NCBI RefSeq assembly: GCF_032813545.1
Contig: NZ_CP136520.1
Coordinates: forward strand, 4,458,001-4,522,000
Direction of reading: 5' to 3'
DNA: 64,000 nucleotides
Origin: Nodosilinea sp. E11
Lineage (GTDB): Bacteria; Cyanobacteriota; Cyanobacteriia; Phormidesmidales; Phormidesmidaceae
How positions within the stretch are numbered: the stretch's first letter is position 1; every line of letters begins with the position of its first letter. The notes beneath the pieces are model-generated. The model saw only the letters and a program-made list of their open reading frames with translations, was not told the origin of the DNA and did not search any database. The position numbers and the translations under genes are program-made. Below, one piece after another: positions 35,547 to 46,300 of the stretch.

Positions 35547-36908
35547 ATGACTCACTCGGCACTGTTGGCCGCGCCCGAAGACTACAGCCTGCTCACTGAC
35601 CTGTATCAGCTCACTATGGCGAGTTGCTACCTGGGGGAGGGCATCGGCGATCGCCGCGCTAGTTTTGAGTTATTTACCCGGCGCTTGCCCCAGGGCTATG
35701 GCTACCTGGTATCGATGGGTCTGGCCCAGGCCATCGACTATTTGACTAACCTGCGGTTTTCGGATCGTCACGTAGAGGCCCTGCGCCAGACGGGGCTGTT
35801 TGATCGAGCTCCCGACAGTTTTTGGCAGCGGCTGAGGTCAGCAGGGTTTAGCGGCGATGTCTGGGCAGTGCCCGAAGGGACGGTGGTGTTTGCCAACGAG
35901 CCGCTGCTGCGGGTAGAGGCCCCCCTGTGGCAGGCCCAGCTAGCCGAAACCTACCTGCTGAACGCCCTCAACTACCAGACGCTGATTGCCACCCGTGCGG
36001 CGCGGGTGCGCGATGTGGCAGGGCCAGCGGCAACGCTGTTAGAGTTTGGCACTCGGCGAGCTTTTAGCCCCCAGGCGGCGCTGTGGGCGGCACGGGCTGC
36101 CCTGGCGGCGGGGCTAGATGAAACCTCTAACGTGCTGGCAGCGGTGCAGTTGGGCCGTCGGCCCGCCGGCACTATGGCCCATGCCTTGGTGATGGCGTTC
36201 ACTGCCCTAGAGGGCAGCGAAGATCAGGCCTTTGAGGCCTTTCAACGCTATTTTCCAGGGGCGGCACTGTTGATCGACACCTACGACACCGTGGCGGCTG
36301 CCGATCGCCTGGCGGCCCGGGTCGCCCAAGGCCACCCCCCCGTCACAGCAGTACGGCTCGACTCGGGCGATTTGGTGGCGTTGTCGCAGGCGGTGCGATC
36401 GCGCCTGCCCCAGGCCACCATCTTTGCCAGCGGCGATTTGGACGAATTTGAAATTGCTCGACTCCAGCAAGCGGGGGCCGCGATCGACGGCTACGGCCTG
36501 GGCACCAAGCTGGTCACGGGCGCACCGGTCAATGGTGTCTACAAACTGGTCGATCTAGACGGCTGTGCGGTGATGAAAGAGTCGGTGCAAAAAGCGACGC
36601 TGCCTGGCCGTAAGCAGATCTTTCGCCGCTACCAGCAGGGGGTGGCCGTGGGCGATCGCCTGGGACTCACCACCGAACCCGCCGCCCCAGATGAGTGCGC
36701 TCTGCTCACCCAGGTGATGCATCAGGGTGAGCTAACTCAGCCTTTAGATACCCTGGAGACCATCCGCGATCGCGCCACCACTGCCGTCGCCAGCCTACCC
36801 ACCGCCGTGCGCCAAATCACCCATCCCGCCGACTATCCTGTAGACCTATCTGGGGCGCTGGTCGAACTGGCGGCCCAGACCCGGCAACGCCCGGTGCCCC
36901 AGCGCTAG
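35547..36908 (+). CDS. pncB: Nicotinate phosphoribosyltransferase
   Basis: A 453-residue enzyme of the Preiss-Handler pathway that makes nicotinate mononucleotide from nicotinate and PRPP. The N-terminus LLTDLYQLTMASCYL is diagnostic, and further motifs such as FELFTRRLPQGYGYLV, EFGTRRAFSPQAA and VRLDSGDL are in place. The ATG at 35547 is chosen; an upstream TTG at 35532 would add five residues. It starts the NAD operon pncB-nadD-nrtR: the gap to nadD is 13 bp. Confidence 0.96.
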   Translation: MTHSALLAAPEDYSLLTDLYQLTMASCYLGEGIGDRRASFELFTRRLPQGYGYLVSMGLAQAIDYLTNLRFSDRHVEALRQTGLFDRAPDSFWQRLRSAGFSGDVWAVPEGTVVFANEPLLRVEAPLWQAQLAETYLLNALNYQTLIATRAARVRDVAGPAATLLEFGTRRAFSPQAALWAARAALAAGLDETSNVLAAVQLGRRPAGTMAHALVMAFTALEGSEDQAFEAFQRYFPGAALLIDTYDTVAAADRLAARVAQGHPPVTAVRLDSGDLVALSQAVRSRLPQATIFASGDLDEFEIARLQQAGAAIDGYGLGTKLVTGAPVNGVYKLVDLDGCAVMKESVQKATLPGRKQIFRRYQQGVAVGDRLGLTTEPAAPDECALLTQVMHQGELTQPLDTLETIRDRATTAVASLPTAVRQITHPADYPVDLSGALVELAAQTRQRPVPQR

Positions 36909-36921
36909 CTCCAAGGACACT

Positions 36922-37599
36922 ATGACCTCAATGGCAACCTCCCTAGAGGCTTCCCACACCAATCACATCGCCCTATTTGGCACCAGTGCCGACCCACCTC
37001 ACCAGGGGCACGGGGCCATTCTCACCTGGCTAGCCACCCAGTTTGACCATGTGGCGGTATGGACCGCCGACAACCCCTTTAAGGCTCACCAGACCGCCCT
37101 GGGCGATCGCTTTCGCATGCTAGAGCTGCTCATCGACGAGCTAGAAGTTCCCCCAGGGCGCGTGCAGGTGCATGGTGAACTCAGCCACAGGCGCACCGTT
37201 GTCACCCTAGAGCGGGCGCGGCAGCTCTGGCCCCAGGCTCAATTTTCGCTGGTGGTGGGGGCCGATCTGGTCGAGCAACTGCCGACCTGGCACCGGGCTG
37301 AAGATATCTTGACGGCGGTTAACCTGCTGGTCATTCCTCGCCCCGGCTACCCCCTCAACGAGGCGAAGCTGGCTCCTCTGCGGCAATACACCACAGTCAC
37401 CGTAGCCGCCATGCCTGCGATCGATGTCTCCTCCTCCCGCTATCGCCAGGGTGAAGGGCCGCCCGCCCCCGCCGACACGACTACCCCCGCCCCCGGCCTT
37501 ACTCCAGCAGTCCAGTCTTACATTGACCAACACCACCTCTACCCATGGCCACAAACCTCCACCGCACCCCTGACCACCCCCTCAGCCCCGTGCCCCTAG
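36922..37599 (+). CDS. nadD: Nicotinate-nucleotide adenylyltransferase
   Basis: A 225-residue enzyme that turns nicotinate mononucleotide and ATP into deamido-NAD. The nucleotidyltransferase motif reads ALFGTSADPPHQGHGAIL (the HxGH is HQGH). The C-terminal ISSTxxR motif appears as VSSSRYRQG. AAGGAC precedes the ATG. A Pro/Thr-rich tail (about 175-190 and the last 15 residues) is read through the start of nrtR: the two genes overlap by 55 bp in different frames. It acts directly after pncB. Confidence 0.93.
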   Translation: MTSMATSLEASHTNHIALFGTSADPPHQGHGAILTWLATQFDHVAVWTADNPFKAHQTALGDRFRMLELLIDELEVPPGRVQVHGELSHRRTVVTLERARQLWPQAQFSLVVGADLVEQLPTWHRAEDILTAVNLLVIPRPGYPLNEAKLAPLRQYTTVTVAAMPAIDVSSSRYRQGEGPPAPADTTTPAPGLTPAVQSYIDQHHLYPWPQTSTAPLTTPSAPCP

Positions 37600-38291
37600 C
37601 CGACTTCAAGGTGGGGGTAGACAACGTAATTTTTTCGGTCGATACCCAGCAAAACCGGCTGCTGGTGCTAGTCGTGATGCGCCCCGACGACCCCTTTGCT
37701 GGCTACTGGAGCCTGCCGGGCACGCTAGTGCGCCAGGGTGAATCGATCGAAGCCGCTGCCTACCGAGTGCTGGCCGAAAAGATCCGGGTCAACACGCTAT
37801 ATCTAGAGCAGCTCTACACCTTTGGTGGCCCCGATCGCGACCCTCGCGAAGCACCCCAAGCCTTTGATGTGCGCTATTTGTCGGTCAGCCACTTTGCCCT
37901 GGTGCGGTTTGAAGATGCCGAACTAATCGCCGACGGTGTCAGCGGTATCGCCTGGTATCCCCTGGCACAGGTGCCCCAGTTAGCCTTCGACCACAACGAA
38001 ATTCTTGCCTACGGCTACCGCCGTCTACGTAACAAACTCGAATACAGCCCGATCGCCTTCGATGTGCTGCCCGAGGTGTTTACCCTAGGCGATCTCTACC
38101 AACTCTACGTCACGGTTTTGGGAGAGGGGTTTTCGGACTATTCCAACTTTCGTGCCCGGCTGCTCAAGCTGGGTTTTTTGCAGGATACGGGCCACAAAAC
38201 CTCTCGCGGAGCCGGGCGACCCGCCAGTCTATATCGGTTTGATGCAGCGGCCTTTGAGCCACTAAAAGAAAAGCCTATGGTGTTTATCTAA
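37545..38291 (+). CDS. nrtR: NrtR-type Nudix-related regulator of NAD metabolism
   Basis: A 248-residue predicted repressor. Residues about 18-150 are a Nudix-like domain (VDNVIFSV, YWSLPGTLVRQGESIEAAAYRVLAEKI); the Nudix box GX5EX7REUXEEXGU is degenerate (VLAEKI in place of REUXEE), as in regulators that bind ADP-ribose without hydrolysis. The C-terminus is a winged helix with DYSNFRARLLKLGFLQDTG and RGAGRPASLYRF. Members repress NAD genes until a NAD-derived nucleotide binds. The context, after pncB-nadD and before nadE, fits well. A pure hydrolase role is a lesser possibility. Confidence 0.85.
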   Translation: MATNLHRTPDHPLSPVPLADFKVGVDNVIFSVDTQQNRLLVLVVMRPDDPFAGYWSLPGTLVRQGESIEAAAYRVLAEKIRVNTLYLEQLYTFGGPDRDPREAPQAFDVRYLSVSHFALVRFEDAELIADGVSGIAWYPLAQVPQLAFDHNEILAYGYRRLRNKLEYSPIAFDVLPEVFTLGDLYQLYVTVLGEGFSDYSNFRARLLKLGFLQDTGHKTSRGAGRPASLYRFDAAAFEPLKEKPMVFI

Positions 38292-38405
38292 ACTTTTAAA
38301 AGTATCGGGTAGAGGCTAAAGCGAATTCCTAACGATAACGACCCGATGCTACTACGCCAACGCCATCAGACCAGCGGATTTTTTTGAGCATGGGCAGGTT
38401 ACTCG

Positions 38406-39374
38406 ATGAAAGCCAAGGCACCTAACAATCGCACCCTTGAACTTACCGCTGACGAGCGGTCTAGCTTATTACAGCGACTGGTTAATTTGAATAGCCCCTG
38501 CGCTCTGGCCGATATTCTCAATAAAACCATTTGCCAAGATATGTTTGAGGTACTGCCCTACCTGCCTCTTAAATGGGTCGATTTGTTGATTGTTGACCCG
38601 CCGTACAATCTCACTAAAGCTTTCAATGGCAAACGGTTTAACCACCGTGACAACAATCACTATGCCACCTGGCTTGATAGCTGGATTACGCAGTTAAAAC
38701 CTCTACTAAAACCCCAAGCCTCTGCCTATTTTTGTGCTGACTGGGCTACGTCCACTGCCATGTATCCTGTGCTAGAAAAACACTTCATTGTCAGAAATAG
38801 AATTACCTGGGAGCGCGAAAAAGGGCGCGGTGCTCAAGCCAATTGGAAAAATGCTAGCGAAGACATTTGGTTTTGCACCGTTTCTGATGACTACTACTTT
38901 GATGTCAATGCCGTTAAGCTCAAGCGTCAGGTGATGGCTCCCTACAAAACCGCTGCTGGGCAGCCCAAAGATTGGGATGATAGCGGAGCAGAAAAGTACC
39001 GGCTGACCCATCCGTCTAACCTGTGGACGGACATTACAGTTCCCTTTTGGTCAATGCCCGAAAATACCGATCATCCCACCCAAAAACCCGAGAAGCTGGT
39101 GACCAAACTTCTGCTAGCCAGCTCAAAGCCTGGCGCTGTGGTGCTCGATCCGTTCTTGGGGAGTGGTACCACCGCTGTTGTTGCCCACAAACTAGGGCGG
39201 CAGTATGTGGGCATTGAGCAAGACCCTGACTACTGTTGTCTGGCCGAAAAACGCCTGGCGCTAGCGGCGTTAGACCCCACCATTCAAGGCTACGCCGACG
39301 GGGTATTTTGGGAGCGCAATACCCTGGCGGCCCAGCGCAGCCGCCCCAAAAAATCGCTCTCCTCGGGAGCCTAA
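38406..39374 (+). CDS. Orphan DNA methyltransferase (beta class)
   Basis: A 322-residue DNA amino-methyltransferase. Motif IV is DPPYN near residue 62 and the SAM motif I is LDPFLGSGTT near 246; this order is the beta class. DPPY suggests N6-adenine but N4-cytosine is not excluded: a conserved cyanobacterial enzyme of similar build modifies GGCC. The central part (WEREKGRGAQANWKNASEDIWF) is the likely recognition region. No restriction gene is nearby, so it is an orphan or housekeeping enzyme. It sits between nrtR and nadE on the same strand, with 114- and 100-bp gaps. Confidence 0.88.
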   Translation: MKAKAPNNRTLELTADERSSLLQRLVNLNSPCALADILNKTICQDMFEVLPYLPLKWVDLLIVDPPYNLTKAFNGKRFNHRDNNHYATWLDSWITQLKPLLKPQASAYFCADWATSTAMYPVLEKHFIVRNRITWEREKGRGAQANWKNASEDIWFCTVSDDYYFDVNAVKLKRQVMAPYKTAAGQPKDWDDSGAEKYRLTHPSNLWTDITVPFWSMPENTDHPTQKPEKLVTKLLLASSKPGAVVLDPFLGSGTTAVVAHKLGRQYVGIEQDPDYCCLAEKRLALAALDPTIQGYADGVFWERNTLAAQRSRPKKSLSSGA

Positions 39375-39474
39375 GCTTTTACCGTTGATATCAGCTCGGC
39401 TCAGCCTGCGGTGAGCGGAGTTAACATCAGCCGGTGTTTTGGTCGAATACGTTTTCTAAGTCCTAATAACTCCT

Positions 39475-41271
39475 ATGAAATTTGCGATCGCCCAGCTTAA
39501 CCCCACCATTGGCGACCTGGCCCACAACGCCCAGCAGGTGCTCGATGCCGCCCGCCAGGCCGACCAGCTAGGTGCCCAGGTGCTGGTCACCACTGAGCTG
39601 GTGCTGTGCGGCTACCCACCCCGCGACCTGCTGCTGCGGCCTGGGTTCATTCAGGCTATGGCCCAAACCCTAGATCGTCTGGCCGCCGACCTGCCCCACC
39701 ACCTGGCGGTGCTGGTGGGGTTTGCCGCCGCCAACCCCAAGGCCCGCTACGATGGTGAAAAACCACTGTTTAATAGCACCGCCCTGCTTCAGGGGGGCCA
39801 GGTGCAGCAGGTGTTCCACAAGCAGCTCTTACCCACCTACGACGTGTTTGACGAGCACCGCTACTTTGCTGCCGGTCAGGGGCCAAGCAGCTTTACCGTA
39901 CCCCTGGGCGACTGGGGCCTGCGCGTCGGCGTTACCATCTGCGAAGACCTGTGGAACGACGAAGAATTTTGGGGCGGGCGCAGCTACACCCGCAACCCGA
40001 TCGCCGACCTGGTGGCCGAGGGGGTAGATGTGGTGGTCAACCTCTCGGCTTCGCCCTACTCGGTCAACAAAGCACAGCTGCGGGCCTCAATGTTGGCCCA
40101 CAGCGCCACCCGATTTCGCTGCCCCATTCTCTACGTCAACCAGGTGGGGGCGAATGACGATCTAATCTTCGACGGCACCAGTATGGCCTTTAACCGCCAG
40201 GGAGATCTGGTGGCCCGCCTGCCTGCCTACCAAGCGGGGCTCACGGTCGTAGACTATGACCCCATTGCGCGTGACCTGCACAGCGGCGAGATTGCCCCCC
40301 TGCCCACCGACGAAAATGAGGCAATCTGGTCAGCCCTGGTGCTGGGGGTACGCGACTACACCCACAAGTGCGGCTTTAAACGAGCAGTGATTGGCCTCAG
40401 CGGCGGCATTGACTCGGCGCTGGTGGCGGCGATCGCGGCGGCGGCTCTTGGCCCAACCAACGTGCTGGGCATTCTCATGCCCTCTCCCTACAGCTCTGAC
40501 CACTCCGTCACCGATGCCCTAGCCCTGGCTAAGGCCCTGGGCATTGCCCACCAGACCCTGGCGATTGGCCCACTGATGGCCGACTACGACCAGGTCTTAG
40601 ATCCTCTCTTTGCGGGCACCAGCCCTGGGGTGGCCGAAGAAAATATTCAATCGCGGATTCGCGGCAATTTGCTGATGGCGGTGTCGAACAAGTTTGGCCA
40701 CCTGCTGCTCTCAACCGGCAACAAGTCGGAGATGGCGGTGGGCTACTGCACCCTCTACGGCGACATGAATGGTGGCCTGGCCGTGATCGCCGACCTGCCC
40801 AAAACGCGGGTCTACGCCCTCTGCCAGTGGTTAAATCAGCAGGTGGGTCTAGGCAGAAATAGTGCTGGAACGCTGGCGCTAGGGGCCTTGGCCAAGGGTT
40901 CTGAGGGGCCAGTTGCCGGCCATGGCACCAGCCCTCCGACCCTGATTCCCGCCAACATTCTCACCAAGCCCCCCAGTGCCGAACTCAAACTGGGCCAGGT
41001 CGATCAAGATTCTTTGCCCCCCTACGACGTGCTCGACGACATTCTCGATCGCCTGGTGCAGCGCCACGAGTCGGTGGCTGATATTGTCGCCGCTGGCCAC
41101 GATGCGGCGATCGTCGATCGGGTGATTGGCCTGGTATCTCGCGCTGAGTTTAAGCGGCGGCAGGCCCCGCCGGTGCTCAAGGTGACCGATCGCGCCTTTG
41201 GCATGGGCTGGCGCATGCCGATCGCCAACCGCTGGACCAGCGAGGCTAAGCTGTTACCGTTAGCTAAATAA
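39475..41271 (+). CDS. nadE: Glutamine-dependent NAD+ synthetase
   Basis: A 598-residue two-domain enzyme, the last step of NAD synthesis. The N-terminal nitrilase-like amidase (1-260) has Glu in [14 protein letters not shown], Lys in [12 protein letters not shown] and Cys in TICEDLWND. The C-terminal synthetase has the ATP loop [10 protein letters not shown] and SSTGNKSE-like [24 protein letters not shown]. No Shine-Dalgarno is clear before the ATG. It completes the cluster pncB-nadD-nrtR-nadE. The stop overlaps the end of the convergent ABC permease gene by 12 bp. Confidence 0.96.
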   Translation: MKFAIAQLNPTIGDLAHNAQQVLDAARQADQLGAQVLVTTELVLCGYPPRDLLLRPGFIQAMAQTLDRLAADLPHHLAVLVGFAAANPKARYDGEKPLFNSTALLQGGQVQQVFHKQLLPTYDVFDEHRYFAAGQGPSSFTVPLGDWGLRVGVTICEDLWNDEEFWGGRSYTRNPIADLVAEGVDVVVNLSASPYSVNKAQLRASMLAHSATRFRCPILYVNQVGANDDLIFDGTSMAFNRQGDLVARLPAYQAGLTVVDYDPIARDLHSGEIAPLPTDENEAIWSALVLGVRDYTHKCGFKRAVIGLSGGIDSALVAAIAAAALGPTNVLGILMPSPYSSDHSVTDALALAKALGIAHQTLAIGPLMADYDQVLDPLFAGTSPGVAEENIQSRIRGNLLMAVSNKFGHLLLSTGNKSEMAVGYCTLYGDMNGGLAVIADLPKTRVYALCQWLNQQVGLGRNSAGTLALGALAKGSEGPVAGHGTSPPTLIPANILTKPPSAELKLGQVDQDSLPPYDVLDDILDRLVQRHESVADIVAAGHDAAIVDRVIGLVSRAEFKRRQAPPVLKVTDRAFGMGWRMPIANRWTSEAKLLPLAK

Positions 41272-42039
41272 CCGGGGGTAAATCCGCAGGGCCGCCAACC
41301 GGGCCATCACCACCATCCACACCGTTAACCACAGCAGCAGCAACGGCCACCAGGGGGGCAGCCCCAAGGGCCAGCGCAGCAGATCGACAAGCGAAGCCAA
41401 GGGCAACAACCCGGCAAACCGCGCCAGCAGCGGCGGCAGGGTATCGCGGGGGAAGTAGGTGCCGCAGAGGGTAAACATGGGGATGATGAACAGAAAAATC
41501 GGCACATTCACCTGGTCAACTTTGTTCACAGCCCCCGCGATCAACAGACCAAAGGCCCCAAACAGCAGACTGCCCAACAGTATCAACGGCATCGACAGCA
41601 CCAGGCTAGAGAAGTCGTAGAGGCCAGCCAGCACCGCCACTAGGCCAGTGAGCGTACCGGCGATCGCCCCCTTAGTGGCCGCCCAAAACCAGTCGCCCAA
41701 AAACACATCGGTATAGCTCAGCGGGGCCGTCAGCAGCGCCTGCCAGGTCTTCTGAAAATTGAGCCGAATGAAACTGCTGTAGGCCCCCTCAAAGAACGAC
41801 TGAAACAGCACCCCGATCGCAATCATGCCCGGAGCCAAAAACTGTGGGTAGGGCACCATTTGCCCCAGATATTCCACATCGCCCACCAGAGGGGTAAGGC
41901 CGTAGCCAAAGGCCAGCAGGTAGACAATCGGCTCTGAAATCGGCGGCAAAAAATTGACCAGCCAGGTGCTGCGGTACACCTGAAAGTGCCGCCACCAAAC
42001 CGAATACACGCCCCAAGGAGTAGCGGTGATCCACTTCAT
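41260..42039 (-). CDS. ABC-2 type transporter permease
   Basis: A 259-residue integral membrane protein of the NodJ/DrrB type with about six membrane segments (for example GMIAIGVLFQSFFEGAYSSF and LVLSMPLILLGSLLFGAFGLLIAG). It would pair with the ATPase just upstream, with which it overlaps by 4 bp, to export a lipid, polysaccharide or drug-like molecule. The substrate cannot be told from the sequence. Confidence 0.9.
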   Translation of the reverse strand: MKWITATPWGVYSVWWRHFQVYRSTWLVNFLPPISEPIVYLLAFGYGLTPLVGDVEYLGQMVPYPQFLAPGMIAIGVLFQSFFEGAYSSFIRLNFQKTWQALLTAPLSYTDVFLGDWFWAATKGAIAGTLTGLVAVLAGLYDFSSLVLSMPLILLGSLLFGAFGLLIAGAVNKVDQVNVPIFLFIIPMFTLCGTYFPRDTLPPLLARFAGLLPLASLVDLLRWPLGLPPWWPLLLLWLTVWMVVMARLAALRIYPRLFS

Positions 42040-42956
42040 TCGAGCACGCTCCCGGTGAGGCGAAGGAATACATCTTCTAAATTAGCGGGCCGCCGCAGGA
42101 GACGGCTGGGGTGGTGGGCCTCGATCTGAGCCCAGAGGGTGTCGGGGTCGGCATCGGGCAGGGTGACCAGGTGGCCACTGCCAAAGGCCCGGTACCAAGT
42201 GCTGTGGCGGGCAGCCAGATCTTGAAGAATGGGGGCCTCAACCCCCTCAATTTCGGCGACTTCGCGGCCAATCACGCGGGCCACCAGGTCGGAGGGGGTG
42301 CCCTCATCGATCACTTTGCCCTGCTGGAGGAGTAAGAGGCGATCGCACAACCGCTGGGCCTCATCCATATAGTGGGTGGTGAGCAAAATGCCGCAGCCGT
42401 TGGCCTTGAGGTGCTGCACCAGCCGCCAAAAGTCTTGCCGGGCATCGGGGTCGAGGCCGGTGGTGGGCTCGTCCAAAAACACAATTTTGGGCTGATTCAG
42501 CAGGGCGCGGGCCAGCACTAGCCGCCGCTTCATGCCGCCCGAGAGGTCATCCACCTGGGCCTCGGCCCGGTGCTCCAGGTTGACCAAAGCCAGCAGTTCC
42601 CCTGCCCGCTGCCGTGCTGCCGCCCCAGTAATCCGGTAGTGGTGGGCAAAGTGGGTGAGGTTGTTGAACACCGTAAAGTCGGGGTCGAGATTGTCTTCTT
42701 GGGTGACAATGCCCATCTGGGCGCGGGCTAGCTGCCCCTGCCCCGGCAGCTGCCAGGGGCCAAACTGCACAAACCCCTTGGTAGGAATCACCGTGCCAAA
42801 CAGCATGCCCACGGTGGTGGTTTTGCCCGCCCCGTTTGGCCCCAGCAGCCCAACAATTTCGCCCGGTGCCAGGGTAAAGCTAATGCCCTGCACCACGGCC
42901 TCGTCACCGTAGGTTTTCCAAAGGTCGTAGGCCGTTAAGCTCAGCTCGTCTGACAC
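42036..42956 (-). CDS. ABC transporter ATP-binding protein (DrrA/NodI type)
   Basis: A 306-residue ATPase. Walker A is GPNGAGKTTT, the signature LSGGMKRRL, Walker B IVFLDEPTTGLDP and the switch His is in LLTTHYMDEA. The C-terminal 80 residues form the extra domain seen in DrrA/NodI proteins (ending ANLEDVFLRLTG). It is translationally coupled to the permease gene through a 4-bp overlap. Confidence 0.93.
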   Translation of the reverse strand: MSDELSLTAYDLWKTYGDEAVVQGISFTLAPGEIVGLLGPNGAGKTTTVGMLFGTVIPTKGFVQFGPWQLPGQGQLARAQMGIVTQEDNLDPDFTVFNNLTHFAHHYRITGAAARQRAGELLALVNLEHRAEAQVDDLSGGMKRRLVLARALLNQPKIVFLDEPTTGLDPDARQDFWRLVQHLKANGCGILLTTHYMDEAQRLCDRLLLLQQGKVIDEGTPSDLVARVIGREVAEIEGVEAPILQDLAARHSTWYRAFGSGHLVTLPDADPDTLWAQIEAHHPSRLLRRPANLEDVFLRLTGSVLE

Positions 42957-43325
42957 AGCGCAGGCTCCCTGTGATGTCCCTGAACAGTTTGTAAGTAGGG
43001 TTGGTGGGGTAAGTCATCCCTCCGGTGAATGTCAAACAGATGGCTATATAAATCCACATTCCTAAGGGCAATGCCAACCCTGCTTACCCACTCACCCATC
43101 CACTCCCCGCTCTTCCAGGCACTCTAGCAAAATCCCTTCCAAACCATCCTGATTCCCTCGCCTGAGCGAGAAATAAGAAGTGGTAGATGCACCCTGATCA
43201 TTCCCTGGCCCTCGGGCTGGGGAATTTTTTTTAGCCCAGCAACGACTTCCTCAGAACCCCAAAAGTTCTGGAAAATTCAGGTTAAACTGGGGCCTAGATT
43301 GGGGGTCGCTGCATCGGTTTGGTCC
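42957..43325. other. Intergenic region, no gene seen
   Basis: A divergent spacer of 369 bp between the ABC operon and the STAND/WD40 gene. No frame, RNA or clear repeat was recognised; the promoters of both units must lie here. Confidence 0.45.
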
Positions 43326-46300
43326 ATGGAATTTGAGGAAATTGCTGTACTCGTTAACCAGGCAGCGGTAGAACGCAAGGGCCGCCCCCTGAAAGATGTA
43401 GAGCGGCTGGTGCTGAAGGGCTCTTGGGAGAATAAAACCTATGCGGCCATGGCCACCCCTACCGTAGGGTATACCGAAGACTATCTTAAAAAAGACGTTG
43501 GGCCTAAGCTCTGGCATCTGCTCACCGAGTTGGTGAATACCGATCGCCAGGGTATTCGGGTTACTAAGCGCAACATCCAAAACGTCTTGCAAACCTGGGC
43601 GGCTCAGGGGGCAGCGTCGCCTTCAATCGCGAGGGCGCAGCCAGTCGCGGTAGGTCTTCCCCCGCGTCCGCCCGCTCTAGTGGTACGCGACTCACCGCGC
43701 CTCGATCTGGCGGACTGTAGCGGGCGTGAGAATGAATTGGCGACTCTGACCCGCTGGGTCGTGGCCGATCGCTGTCGCACGGTCGTGCTGTGGGGCCTAC
43801 CAGGGGTGGGCAAGACGGCGCTAGCCGCCGCGATCGCCGATGTCTTAGCCTCTCAGTACGACCAGTGTGGCTACCTGGCTATTCCCCCCGATGGGGCAAT
43901 GGCAGATGGTCTAGAGGCGATCGCCCAATGGTTAGCTCCAGCGCCGTTAACGGTGATCCAAGGAGCCACAATTGACGAGGTGCTAGAGCAGCTCGAACAG
44001 CGCCGCATCTTGCTAATTATTGACGGCATGGAGCACCTGTTTGCCCCCCAGCAGTTGGCGGGCTACTACCGGGAGGGCACCGAGGCCATGCAGCAGCTGT
44101 TTCATGGCGGAGCCGAGCGTCAGCACCAGAGCTGTCTAATCTGGGTCAGCCGCGAAAAACCCGCCGATCTAGCCCAGGTCACCGGCCTGCGGGTGCGCGA
44201 ATATGCGGTGGGCGATCTGGCTAACACTGCCGCCCAAGGACTGCTGAAGGCCCTCGGTACCCCCACGGCCAACCCAGACGACTGGGCCGCTCTAGTCGAA
44301 CGCTACGGCAGCCATCCGCTGGTGCTGCGGGGGTTGGGCTCCACCCTGCGGGAGGTCTACCAGGGACAGCCGATCGCGCTCTTGCAATCTCCCGAACTGA
44401 CGGTGCCCACGGTAGTGCAGCGTTACTTTACCGCCGCTCTAGAGCGGCTGCTAGCCGAAGAATGGGCGCTACTCTACTGGCTGGCCCTGGCCCAAGAGCC
44501 CGTTTCCCTAGAACATCTCAATGGGGCTATGCACCCTCCGCCCGACGATGGAGTAGTGCAGTCTGTGATCGGGCGCGGCTGGGTCCTTGGTACCCCTGCC
44601 GATGGCTTGGTGCTCAGCCTCAGTGCTGTGGTGCAAAGCCTGGTGTTAGCCCGTCTGCACGAGGCGTTAGTCGCTGAGCTAGAGTCTGAGTCGTTACAGT
44701 GGCTTCACCGGCTACCGTTAATTACCATGACGGCGCGGGAGGTGGTGCAAGAGCGCCAGCGGGCAGCGGTCCTCATGCCGTTGGTAGATGCCCTCAAACA
44801 GCGCTATGCCACCGACGAGGCGTTAGCGACCAAGGGCGATCGCCTGCTCACGGCCCTAGGAGCGCTTACGGGTCAGCCTGGCTACGGGGCCAGCAACCTG
44901 ATTCATCTCTTTCAGTATTTGGGATTGGCGATTAGCGGCGCTAACTTCTCTAATCTGGCTATCTATCAGGGCGACCTACGCCGGGTAAGCCTCCAGGGAG
45001 CCAATTTTAGCCAGGCTCAGTTTAGGGATACCGCCTTTGCCACGGCTCTGGGCCGCAACCCAGTAGCTGCCTTTAGCCCCGATGGGCAGCACCTGGCCAC
45101 TGGCGACCATGAAGGTCGGCTGCTGCTGTGGAATCTACAGCGAGGCAAGCTGGTGTGGATGTTTGACGAGGGTCAAGGACAGGGGCAGGGCATTGGTGCC
45201 CTAGCCTTTAGCCCAACCAGCGATCTGCTGGCAGTAGGCACTGAAACCGGCAAAATTTGGCTGTGGCCCGTGGGTGCCACCTATCAAACCGATGTCCTAG
45301 ACGAACACCAGGCGGCCGTGAAAGCCCTGGCCTTTAGTCCCGATGGTAGCCAGCTAGCCTCGGGCGATGACCAGGGACGACTGTGTCTGTGGGAGGTAGC
45401 CTCCGGGATGAGTCAAGGGCAGCTAGATGGCCACCAGGGGGCTATCCACAGTCTGGCCTATAGTCCTAACGCCGACCATTCTGCCGATCGCCTGGTGAGC
45501 GGTGGCGACGACCAGCGGGCCTGTCTGTGGCATGTTGGCGATCGCACAGTCATCAACAGCTTCCAGGCGCGATCGACCGCTACCCTGTGCACCGCCGGTT
45601 TTTTACTCGACCCCCACGACCCCACCTGCCCACCCATGGCCTTTGCGGCGGGCTACGACGAACACTGTCTCACCCTGTGGAGCCTAGAAACCGGTCTCCC
45701 CTGCTGGATTTTGCCCACCGACATTCAGGCCCTGTTGGCGATGGCAATTAGCCCCAACGGGCGCTACCTATTGTGCAGTCGCCAAGATCTTGCCGTCGCC
45801 CTGTGGGATATTCCGGCCCGACGCCTCTGCTACACCCTGCCGGCATTGAGGGCACCGGTCTGGGCCTTGGCCTTTAGCGCCGATAGTCGCTACTTTGTCA
45901 CCGGCAGCAACTACACCATTCAACTGTGGAACACCCAGCGGGGCCAGTGCTGGCGCAGCTTTCTCAGTCAGGCCCACCCGGTGCGGTGTTTGGCCTTTAG
46001 CGCTAGCTCCACTAGCGGCAGCATTCTCACCGGTCACGACGATACCCGCCTGCGCCTGTGGCAGGTAAATGCCGGTAGCCCCTACGCCGATGGTCCCCGC
46101 ACCCTGTCGGGGCACGGCGGAGTAATTCGTACCGTAGCGCTAAGCGCCGACGGTCAGTGGTTGGCCAGCAGCGCCGACGACCACTGTATTCGGCTATGGT
46201 CTGCCGTTACTGGTCACAGTCAGGGGGTATGGGCCACCGCAACCCCAGCCACCCTCCTAGCCTTTAGCCCGGACGGGCAATGGTTGGCCAGTGCTGGGGC

